NCBI GenBank assembly: GCA_963693285.1
Contig: OY848918.1
Coordinates: 21,897,484-21,961,483, forward strand
Direction: 5' to 3'
From: Xestospongia muta
Lineage: Eukaryota; Porifera; Demospongiae; Haplosclerida; Petrosiidae
Length of the DNA stretch: 64,000 nt
Shown here piece by piece: positions 1 to 8,585 of the stretch. Position numbers and translations under genes: made by a program. Under the pieces are notes generated by a model. It ran no database searches and was not told the DNA's origin. It worked only from the letters and a program-made list of their open reading frames with translations. Numbering within the stretch: position 1 is the stretch's first letter; every line of letters begins with the position of its first letter.

Positions 1-633
1 ATGATACTTGTCATAGCTAGCATTGAGTGAACCGTGCTTATGACGTTTATGAACACGCAATAAACAGTTCTGACAAATGAGGACTTTGCATTCTTCACAA
101 AACATTTCAAATGGCATGTTGTGTTTTGAGCAATTTTCAATGACCTCTTCTTCATTTGTTGGAACCAATTGCAAGGCAGATGTTGCCACTTCATCGAGAC
201 CTGCTATCTTGTGATTAACAAAACGAGACCATTTATTATGCATATCGATACATTCTTGACAAAGGAACTGCTTACATTCTTCGCAATGACCAATGGCATT
301 AGCAGTACCACAATTATCACACTTTAGCTCTTGAGTGTTTGACACTTTCTTATGTAATATATAGACTTCTTGTAGATTGTTAAGTTGGAAAGCCATGGGG
401 AATCCTGTTGCCCCTTGTTCAGGTAACTGGGTACGATGACGACAAGCAGGACAAGAGATGAAGTACAAATCTCCTTGAGGATCTTGTGGTAGACCCTCTA
501 GACATTGTTGACAGAATGAATGAAGACATGGTAAGGTCCTAGGATTGGTATAGAGGTTGAGACATACAGAGCAGGTTAGTTGTTCTTCTAGTTTAACCAG
601 AGCTGAAGTTGTAGGGGATGGTTTCTCTGCCAT
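1..633 (-). CDS. TRIM-NHL protein copy 1 (3' part outside window)
   Basis: N-terminal 211 residues of a TRIM-family protein, open at the left edge. Seen: a C3HC4 RING finger from C21/C24 (CSVCLNLY) through the CPAC pair near residue 68, then two B-boxes (CDNCG...CEECKQFLCQEC and CSKHN...FCEECKVLICQNC). The start is the ATG at 633-631, followed by MAEKPSPTTSA, as in the three complete copies to the right. RING-type TRIM proteins are E3 ubiquitin ligases; the B-boxes and coiled coil support self-assembly. It is nearly identical to copy 2 over this stretch, so the duplication is recent or the copies are homogenised. The coiled coil, filamin and NHL parts should lie left of this window. Confidence 0.85.
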   Translation of the reverse strand, partial: MAEKPSPTTSALVKLEEQLTCSVCLNLYTNPRTLPCLHSFCQQCLEGLPQDPQGDLYFISCPACRHRTQLPEQGATGFPMAFQLNNLQEVYILHKKVSNTQELKCDNCGTANAIGHCEECKQFLCQECIDMHNKWSRFVNHKIAGLDEVATSALQLVPTNEEEVIENCSKHNMPFEMFCEECKVLICQNCLLRVHKRHKHGSLNASYDKYH

Positions 634-757
634 TTTTACTGACTCGTTGGCCAGAAGCGGCTAAAGACAGGAATGTTTCCATAGGAATGTTTCCACAGGA
701 ATGAGTACATTATATTCATAGCAACTTAAAATAAATAATGGGCGGAGTAACAATTAA
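634..757 (-). promoter_or_regulatory. Probable promoter/5' flank of TRIM copy 1
   Basis: The 124 bp between the TRIM start and the stop of the upstream SWIM fragment contain short direct repeats (aggaatgtttcca type) and a GC-box-like gggcggag. Equivalent segments lie at 5731-5854 and 10827-10979; the third has an extra duplication of about 30 bp. This flank is unlike the one in front of TRIM copy 4, so promoter function is inferred only from position. Confidence 0.35.
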
Positions 758-2803
758 TCATTCTTCTATTTTAATTGACTTTATTTTAATGCAATTCGAG
801 CAGATCCAGGCAGCAGTTGGTGGGTTTTCAATATTTACACATGTCCTACAAAATAGATAGTAAACTATTCACATATTATATGTTAATCTTGGTCTGTATA
901 TTATTATTGTCATTTCTATATATAGTATATATAATATACCATTTAATATGCTTACCAGTGAAACCATCTACAGCAGTCATCACATTCTATCATGTCTCTG
1001 TGTGTTGTAGATAGTTGGCAATGAGACCACATCCATTCAAGACGTTTAGTAATCACTGTAGATTGGTGTTGATGATAGTATGATTGAAGTGTAATGTCAC
1101 CTTATCTAGTTGTTGTAATGCTTCCCATGCTTCATTTTGTCATGTAATCTTGAATGTTAGTGATATCAAAGTTGATTATCTCATCAGGTAGGTTGTCCAT
1201 TTTCTTTTTCATTTGTACCAGTGTTAATTTGTGTGCTGTTCCATCAATGACTTTATCTGCTCTATCTTTCGTACATAGCAGTGTTAGAATATCTATAAGG
1301 GGAAGGTAAATGTTATTTTATTTCTTGATGTTAGATTTAGAAATACCATATGTGGATTTCTTAGCCATATATAACCTCGTGTCATTGTTTAATTTTTTTT
1401 CAATTTCTTCTTTTTCGGTGTTCTTTGGCTTCGCTAGTCTAATTGATGGTGTTTTTTGTCTCTTACGAGTGCTGAAAAATGGTCGTTGTGGAGCTATAGT
1501 TTTATTTACTGGTTCATGTTGTCTTTTTGGTGGAAGTACTGGTTTTGTCTGCTCCAAATAACATTTTATCAGTCCTATTGTGGTACCAAGCTGTGTGTTT
1601 ATCGTTTGTAATGTCTGTTTATCAGTACATTGTTCTACCAATGTTGTAATAGTCTGAATTTTGTTAAAAATATGTTGTCTGCACTGTAAAAATTGATTTG
1701 TTGATTTAACTAATATATTGTTATACAGGCTGCATGTAGCAAACTTAATATGATGTGAAAGTAAATATAACACTGTTTTTATTACTAATGTACTACTGTT
1801 TGTGCAGCTGTAGTGCATTAGTAGTAAAAACAGTGTTACGTTTACTTTTACATTACACTAATTTTTCTACATGCAACCTGTATAACAATATATTAGTTAA
1901 ATCAACAAATCAATTTTTACAGTGTGGTTTCAATAATGTCCAAATCACCATCATCTGACGTTATTGCTTCAAGTAAGTCATTTAGCTCTTTTTCTGAATT
2001 TTTTCCATCAATAGTTGAGTTGTTTTTATTTAGTTGTTCTTGCCTGTTGCATTGTTGAAACTGTACCGTTAAATGAATGTGTTTACAAATGTTTCCTATT
2101 GTAGTATAGTCTTGACATGTACAGGAGTAGGAGTGTACACATATGTTGCAGTCATTGCATCGTAGTCTACAATTCACTGGGTATACCTTATTCTCCATAG
2201 TCACCCTGTAATTGTCATTACCATGTGATGATGTCACATCCCATACTCCATGTTCAACTTGTTCAACTGAATCTACTGTCATGTCCTTGCTGGTTAAATG
2301 TCTTTTGTGTATGTCAATTAATCTCTTTGTCTTTTTCCCCTTGGTTAGTTTTATAAGTCGTTCAAATGCTTTGTCTCTTGTAATTTTCATCAGTGTATTG
2401 ATACAATTGTCAACTCTTTTATTGATCCTATCATTCATGTATATGTACTTTAATACACGATGGAAAGCCTCAACATACATGTTAGTATTAATAAATGATC
2501 CCTGTCTGTAGCATCGTGCCCACTGTTGTTTTCTACCTACGTATGTTCTGATGAAGTACTCTGCAAATGAGAATGTTTCGTCATTCAGTTGAAGTTGTTG
2601 AATTGTTTTTGTCAGAAGTATTTGAAATTTCTGTTTGTCTTTCTCCTCCAGTAAAACACGCAAGTTGTGATACACTGCTACCTGTGTCTGTTTGTCTTTT
2701 ATCAGAGAGAGTTTCTCACGACATGCCCTATCCACATGCCAGGTACATAACAGCTTGTTGTTGACTTCACCAAATACTGACCTCCAGGCATTATAAAATC
2801 CTA
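758..2803 (-). pseudogene. SWIM zinc finger-PHD finger transposon-type gene fragment, copy 1
   Basis: Decayed four-exon gene, minus strand: exon 1 about 2803-1921, exon 2 1678-1347, exon 3 1292-956, exon 4 845-758. Exon 1 encodes a region typical of MULE-like transposase C-termini (INTNMYVEAFHRVLKY) and a SWIM finger, CTC plus nine residues plus CKH. Exon 3-4 encodes a PHD finger (MIECDDCCRWFHWTC, then WICSNC across the splice). Splice phases join cleanly. In this copy an extra T near 1136 puts a TGA in exon 3, a second 1-bp indel near 1062 lies before the PHD, and the first PHD cysteine is Trp. The upstream transposase core is missing: the fragment starts directly at a TRIM start relic. I infer a dead, 5'-truncated element. 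Confidence 0.75.
1682..1924. repeat. Foldback inverted repeat forming the first intron of SWIM fragment copy 1
   Basis: Two 109-bp arms (1682-1790 and 1816-1924) are inverted copies around a 25-bp loop; the outer 48 bp match perfectly and about ten mismatches fall further in. On the minus strand the arm termini supply both splice signals: donor GTAAAAATTG at 1920 and the polypyrimidine-poor acceptor TTTTTACAGTGCAG ending at 1679. Removing 1920-1679 restores the reading frame (...IIETTL joined to QHIFNK...). The intron is thus essentially the foldback element. No clear target-site duplication is visible. Confidence 0.8.
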
Positions 2804-3058
2804 GGATGGTTTTTCTGTCATTTTTGCTGACTCATGGGCTTTCTTCTAAGGGTGTGGTGTTAGTACAGCATAATAGTTATAATAACTACATCATGCCTTT
2901 TTCATCACGTTTATATAGTTACAATTAAGTTAAAAGAACATATCAAAATTGTCAGTAATAGTCCAATTATGTTTATACTGACAGTTAATGTGTTAAATAA
3001 TTTATCAAATTATTTGAATGCGACATACAAAGAAATGACATAAATAAGACAATTAAAA
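2804..3058 (-). pseudogene. Relic of a TRIM start codon plus ancestral TRIM upstream spacer (copy 1)
   Basis: On the minus strand, ATG at 2821 begins the codons M-T-E-K-P-S followed by TAG. This matches the TRIM start MAEKPS and is preceded by the same tgact bases found upstream of the real TRIM starts. From about 2850 to 3058 the sequence matches the spacer at 15999-16185 between TRIM copy 4 and the DnaJ gene. The SWIM fragment is fused right after codon 6 of this relic, so a TRIM copy was interrupted or truncated here. Equivalent relic codons lie at 7900-7917 and 13025-13042. Confidence 0.75.
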
Positions 3059-3167
3059 TTAAGCTGGTAATGCATTAATAATAGTTCTTTATTTATAGAA
3101 GCCAAGTTAGTTGGAAATATAATATCAAAATCCACAATTAGGTCACCTTGAGTACTCGGTAATTTTG
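3059..3167 (-). pseudogene. Relic of DnaJ 3' coding end, copy 1
   Basis: About 109 bp match the final 30-odd codons of the DnaJ gene at 16186-16290 ([19 protein letters not shown]). A 2-bp deletion shifts the last codons. Homology stops inside the DnaJ reading frame near 3167, which marks the original duplication breakpoint within that gene. Confidence 0.85.
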
Positions 3168-3417
3168 TGATATGCAATAGACTGTAGCCTATGATCCTAA
3201 ACTAAGAAGTATCTCAAGGTTATAGGTAGTCTAAACATTTAAAATTTGTTATAAAGTTAGCTATATAGGTTCTTATTAAGAAAAGATATCAGTTATACTC
3301 AGAAATGTTGTTGAACTCTGCCATTAATTTAAAGAAGTTCATCAATTCTTATTCAACTTTAAGTTTGAAATAATTTTTATTCTTTTTACACACTTATATC
3401 ATAAATGATTATGATAA
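3168..3417. other. TRIM 3' flank, no gene seen
   Basis: AT-rich 250 bp between the DnaJ relic and the TRIM copy 2 stop; equivalents lie at 8264-8585 and 13390-13723. I see no open frame or RNA gene. It contains the 3' flank of the TRIM unit. Confidence 0.5.
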
Positions 3418-5730
3418 CTAATAACGTAAATACTGTAACCATAGTTGGTTACCTAGCAACCATCTATTAAAAAAACTAAAATGTTCTATCTGTGATTTTA
3501 CTTTAAACACAACCAATCGATTATTACTATAATCACATACATACAAATGTCCTTCATTGTCCAGCATAATTCCATTTGGAGTGTTAAATTGATCTTCTTT
3601 GTTACCCTTTTCTCCAAAACAATGAACAAATTGACCTTCGGTAGTGAATATTGAAATACGATGGTTATCAGATTCGGCGATATACACAAAATTGTTATCT
3701 ACAACAATTCCTTCTGGATTGTAAAGTTCACCTGGACGACAACCTTTCATACCAAACTGAGACAAAAATTGTCCATCTGGAGTGAATATTTGGACACGAT
3801 GATTATCGTAGTCAGTGACATAGACAAGCCCTTCTTTATTAATAGCAATTCGTTTAGGCTTTGCAAACTGTCCTTCAGCTGAGCCTTTGCTACCAAATGT
3901 AGCAAAAAAAGTAAGATCAGAATTCATAATCAAAATACGATGGTTCCCGTAGTCAGTAACATAAATACGTCCATTGACTGGTGAGACAGCAACATCCCAT
4001 GGGTACATTGACTCAATGGGACCTAATGTTTTAATTGTTTCAATACACCTCCCCTCAAGAGATATCTTCTGAATCTTATCATGATCGGCAACAAGAATGA
4101 TGTTATCTGAAAGAACAGTCAAACCTCTAGGTTGATAGAATTTAATGGCATCATTTCCAATAGACTTTACTTTCTTTCTACTTCTGTCAAATATGGTCAC
4201 ACATGGAACATCTCGTTCAGTGACTAAAAAGCGACCGTCATCTATTGCAATAACACCATATGGTTTGTTAACATCATGTATGAGGCACAATGGTGTAATA
4301 CTCTCAAGATGTGGAGTATAAGGGATTACAATTGATGCACTACTAACAGGGATATCATTCACTCGTACATTAATATTATGGTGGCCATGTGTTGATTGAT
4401 TACAGTGTATCGTATAGACACCAGGATGAGCAGTGGCAGTTACCATTGTTACGATAGGAGTGTTAGCACCAACTGGTACTACACTACAACTGAGTGATGT
4501 GGGAGGAACAGAAACAAGTGAGGAATCTAAAAATTGAAGAGATAGTGTTATTTTTCCTTTTTTCGTTAGTTGAGAACGATCAACCTTTTTTACAGTACAT
4601 TGTTGTAGAATGTTAGGGTTAGAGGAATAAAAAACAATATCTCCAATATGGCAGGTTCCATCAAGAATGCTACTGTCTTTGATAAACTGTACATTTGCAA
4701 CCTCCATTGGCTGAAACAAACATAATTGAACCGGGTGACTTGTTCGCTTTGTTATGTTATTCAAGAGCATCAAAAAGTGTTGAGGGGTGCTGTCCTTAAG
4801 TTTCTGCTCGATAAAATCTCTATTCTCTATGAGTTTAGACAAGCATGATTCTGGTGATTTCTTTTGCTCTGATAAAACTTGTAACTTTTTAGCAGTAATG
4901 GTATCCACTTCTTTACTCAGTTTTCTTTCAGACTGACAAAGATGATTAACTACTTCTTCTACAGCAAAATGTATCTCTTCCTTTACAGCTTCTCCTTGTT
5001 CTTTTATTTGCTTTTCTCTTTCTATGATAGAAGTTAGGACATCAGAGACAGCAACAATTTGCTCACTAAACGGATTTAGCTTTGATTCAATTATTTTATG
5101 ATACTTGTCATAGCTAGCATTGAGTGAACCGTGCTTATGACGTTTATGAACACGCAATAAACAGTTCTGACAAATGAGGACTTTGCATTCTTCACAAAAC
5201 ATTTCAAATGGCATGTTGTGTTTTGAGCAATTTTCAATGACCTCTTCTTCATTTGTTGGAACCAATTGCAAGGCAGATGTTGCCACTTCATCGAGACCTG
5301 CTATCTTGTGATTAACAAAACGAGACCATTTATTATGCATATCGATACATTCTTGACAAAGGAACTGCTTACATTCTTCGCAATGACCAATGGCATTAGC
5401 AGTACCACAATTATCACACTTTAGCTCTTGAGTGTTTGACACTTTCTTAAGTAATATATAGATTTCTTGTAGATTGTTAAGTTGGAAAGCCATGGGGAAT
5501 CCTGTTGCCCCTTGTTCAGGTAACTGGGTACGATGACGACAAGCAGGACAAGAGATGAAGTACAAATCTCCTTGAGGATCTTGTGGTAGACCCTCTAGAC
5601 ATTGTTGACAGAATGAATGAAGACATGGTAAGGTCCTAGGATTGGTATAGAGGTTGAGACATACAGAGCAGGTTAGTTGTTCTTCTAGTTTAACCACAGC
5701 TGAAGTTGTAGGGGATGGTTTCTCTGCCAT
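3418..5730 (-). CDS. TRIM-NHL protein copy 2, with stop-loss C-terminal extension
   Basis: Single-exon 770-aa protein. Domain order: RING 21-69; B-box 1 about 105-145; B-box 2 about 165-205; coiled coil about 215-320; filamin-like fold about 355-470 (PGVYTIHCNQSTHG); NHL beta-propeller about 480-746 with repeats such as VYVTDYDNHRVQIF and VYIAESDNHRISIF. This is the TRIM2/TRIM3/TRIM71 layout. Members of that class are ubiquitin ligases, some of which bind RNA or cytoskeletal partners through NHL. The normal TAG after FKVKS is CAG here, so translation runs 24 residues further to the next stop. The start at 5730 is supported by conservation in all copies. The gene is probably functional, but the tail is copy-specific. 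Confidence 0.9.
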   Translation of the reverse strand: MAEKPSPTTSAVVKLEEQLTCSVCLNLYTNPRTLPCLHSFCQQCLEGLPQDPQGDLYFISCPACRHRTQLPEQGATGFPMAFQLNNLQEIYILLKKVSNTQELKCDNCGTANAIGHCEECKQFLCQECIDMHNKWSRFVNHKIAGLDEVATSALQLVPTNEEEVIENCSKHNMPFEMFCEECKVLICQNCLLRVHKRHKHGSLNASYDKYHKIIESKLNPFSEQIVAVSDVLTSIIEREKQIKEQGEAVKEEIHFAVEEVVNHLCQSERKLSKEVDTITAKKLQVLSEQKKSPESCLSKLIENRDFIEQKLKDSTPQHFLMLLNNITKRTSHPVQLCLFQPMEVANVQFIKDSSILDGTCHIGDIVFYSSNPNILQQCTVKKVDRSQLTKKGKITLSLQFLDSSLVSVPPTSLSCSVVPVGANTPIVTMVTATAHPGVYTIHCNQSTHGHHNINVRVNDIPVSSASIVIPYTPHLESITPLCLIHDVNKPYGVIAIDDGRFLVTERDVPCVTIFDRSRKKVKSIGNDAIKFYQPRGLTVLSDNIILVADHDKIQKISLEGRCIETIKTLGPIESMYPWDVAVSPVNGRIYVTDYGNHRILIMNSDLTFFATFGSKGSAEGQFAKPKRIAINKEGLVYVTDYDNHRVQIFTPDGQFLSQFGMKGCRPGELYNPEGIVVDNNFVYIAESDNHRISIFTTEGQFVHCFGEKGNKEDQFNTPNGIMLDNEGHLYVCDYSNNRLVVFKVKSQIEHFSFFNRWLLGNQLWLQYLRY

Positions 5731-5854
5731 TTTTACTGACTCGTTGGCCAGAAGCGGCTAAAGACAGGAATGTTTCCATAGGAATGTTTCCACAGGAATG
5801 AGTACATTATTTTCATAGCAACTTAAAATAAATAATGGGCGGAGTAACAATTAA

Positions 5855-7899
5855 TCATTCTTCTATTTTAATTGACTTTATTTTAATGCAATTCGAGCAG
5901 ATCCAGGCAGCAGTTGGTGGGTTTTCAATATTTACACATGTCCTACAAAATAGAAGGTAAACTATTCACATATTATATGTTAATCTTGGTCTGTATATTA
6001 TTGTTGTCATTTCTATATATAGTATATATAATATACCATTTAATATGCTTACCAGTGAAACCATCTACAGCAGTCATCACATTCTATCATGTCTCTGTGT
6101 GTTGTAGATAGTTGGCAATGAGAGCACATCCATTCAAGACGTTTAGTAGTCACTGTAGATTGGTGTTGATGATAGTATGATTGAAGTGTAATGTCACCTT
6201 ACCTAGTTGTTGTAATGCTTCCCATGCTTCATTTGTCATGTAATCTTGAATGTTAGTGATATCAAAGTTGATTATCTCATCAGGTAGGTTGTCCATTTTC
6301 TTTTTCATTTGTACCAGTGTTAATTTGTGTGCTGTTCCATCAATGACTTTATCTGCTCTATCTTTCATACATAGCAGTGTTAGAATATCTATAAGGGGAA
6401 GGTAAATGTTATTTTATTTCTTGATGTTAGATTTAGACATACCATATGTGGATTTCTTAGCCATATATAACCTCGTGTCATTGTTTAATTTTTTTTCAAT
6501 TTCTTCTTTTTCGGTGTTCTTTGGCTTCGCTAGTCTAATTGATGGTGTTTTTTGTCTCTTACGAGTGCTGAAAAATGGTCGTTGTGGAGCTATAGTTTTA
6601 TTTACTGGTTCATGTTGTCTTTTTGGTGGAAGTACTGGTTTTGTCTGCTCCAAATAACATTTTATCAGTCCTATTGTGGTACCAAGCTGTGTGTTTATCG
6701 TTTGTAATGTCTGTTTATCAGTACATTGTTCTACCAATGTTGTAATAGTCTGAATTTTGTTAAAAATATGTTGTCTGCACTGTAAAAATTGATTTGTTGA
6801 TTTAACTAATATATTGTTATACAGGCTGCATGTAGCAAACTTAATATGATGTGAAAGTAAATATAACACTGTTTTTATTACTAATGTACTACTGTTTGTG
6901 CAGCTGTAATGCATTAGTAGTAAAAACAGTGTTACGTTTACTTTTACATTACACTAATTTTTCTACATGCAACCTGTATAACAATATATTAGTTAAATCA
7001 ACAAATCAATTTTTACAGTGTGGTTTCAATAATGTCCAAATCACCATCATCTGACGTTATTGCTTCAAGTAAGTCATTTAGCTCTTTTTCTGAATTTTTT
7101 CCATCAATAGTTGAGTTGTTTTTATTTAGTTGTTCTTGCCTGTTGCATTGTTGAAACTGTACCGTTAAATGAATGTGTTTACAAATGTTTCCTATTGTAG
7201 TATAGTCTTGACATGTACAGGAGTACGAGTGTACACATATGTTGCAGTCATTGCATCTTAGTCTACAATTCACTGGGCATACCTCATTCTCCATAGTCAC
7301 CCTGTAATTGTCATTACCATGTCATGATGTCACATCCCATACTCCATGTTCAACTTGTTCAACTGAATCTACTGTCATGTCCTTGCTGGTTAAATGTCTT
7401 TTGTGTATGTCAATTAATCTCTTTGTCTTTTTCCCCTTGGTTAGTTTTATAAGTCGTTCAAATGCTTTGTCTCTTGTAATTTTCATCAGTGTATTGATAC
7501 AATTGTCAACTCTTTTATTGATCCTATCATTCATGTATATGTACTTTAATACACGATGGAAAGCCTCAACATACATGTTAGTATTAATAAATGATCCCTG
7601 TCTGTAGCATCGTGCCCACTGTTGTTTTCTACCTACGTATGTTCTGATGAAGTACTCTGCAAATGAGAATGTTTCGTCATTCAGTTGAAGTTGTTGAATT
7701 GTTTTTGTCAGAAGTATTTGAAATTTCTGTTTGTCTTTCTCCTCCAGTAAAACACGCAAGTTGTGATACACTGCTACCTGTGTCTGTTTGTCTTTTATCA
7801 GAGAGAGTTTCTCACGACATGCCCTATCCACATGCCAGGTACATAACAGCTTGTTGTTGACTTCACCAAATACTGACCTCCAGGCATTATAAAATCCTA
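5855..7899 (-). pseudogene. SWIM-PHD transposon-type gene fragment, copy 2
   Basis: Same four-exon layout as copy 1, shifted by 5096-5097 bp, with exon 2 ending at the 54-bp intron and its stronger donor GTATGT. In exon 1 a TCA codon has become TGA (near 7322), truncating the protein before the SWIM finger. Exon 3 carries the 1-bp indel that ends the frame as ...IINTNLQ before the PHD. This is, however, the only copy with both cysteines of the first PHD pair (WMCSHC). It is therefore a pseudogene by different lesions from copy 1. Confidence 0.75.
6778..7020. repeat. Foldback intron element, copy 2
   Basis: Second instance of the 109-bp-arm inverted repeat that constitutes the first intron of the SWIM-PHD fragment. 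Arms and splice signals are the same as in copy 1, with single-base differences in the loop (tgtaatgcat). Confidence 0.8.
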
Positions 7900-8154
7900 G
7901 GATGGTTTTTCTGTCATTTTTGCTGACTCATGGGCTTTCTTCTAAGGGTGTGGTGTTAGTACAGCATAATAGTTATAATAACTACATCATGCCTTTTTCA
8001 TCACGTTTATATAGTTACAATTAAGTTAAAAGAACATATCAAAATTGTCAGTAATAGTCCAATTATGTTTATACTGACAGTTAATGTGTTAAATAATTTA
8101 TCAAATTATTTGAATGCGACATACAAAGAAATGACATAAATAAGACAATTAAAA
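7900..8154 (-). pseudogene. TRIM start relic and ancestral TRIM spacer, copy 2
   Basis: Relic codons M-T-E-K-P-S then TAG at 7917-7897, followed on the upstream side by the spacer related to 15999-16185. It is essentially identical to copy 1. Confidence 0.7.
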
Positions 8155-8263
8155 TTAAGCTGGTAATGCATTAATAATAGTTCTTTATTTATAGAAGCCA
8201 AGTTAGTTGGAAATATAATATCAAAATCCACAATTAGGTCACCTTGAGTACTCGGTAATTTTG
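8155..8263 (-). pseudogene. Relic of DnaJ 3' coding end, copy 2
   Basis: Matches the last codons of the DnaJ gene at 16186-16290 and shares the 2-bp deletion seen in copy 1 (cattaataatag against cattacataatag in the parent). The deletion groups copies 1 and 2. Confidence 0.85.
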
Positions 8264-8585
8264 TGATATGCAATAGACTGTAGCCTATGATCCTAAACTA
8301 AGAAGTATCTCAAGGTTATAGGTAGTCTAAACATTTAAAATTTGTTATAAAGTTAGCTATATAGGTTCTTATTAAGAAAAGATATCAGTTATACTCAGAA
8401 ATGTTGTTGAACTCTGCCATTAATTTAAAGAAGTTCATCAATTCTTATTCAACTTTAAGTTTGAAATAATTTTTATTCTTTTTACACACTTATATCATAA
8501 ATGATTATGATAACTAATAACGTAAATACTGTAACCATAGTTGGTTACCTAGCAACCATCTATTAAAAAAACTAAAATGTTCTAT

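Noticed and set aside
1679..1818. Upstream part of the 166-codon minus-strand frame ending at 1318 (MHYSCTNSSTLV...)
   Set aside because: This part is the foldback intron read through; splicing at 1920/1679 gives a continuous protein, so only 1678 downwards is exonic.
2212..2764. Plus-strand open frames of 65-99 codons opposite the SWIM-PHD fragment (repeated near 7308 and 12433)
   Set aside because: They are antisense shadows of the SWIM exon, with hydrophobic composition caused by the reverse reading, and have no start context or splice support.
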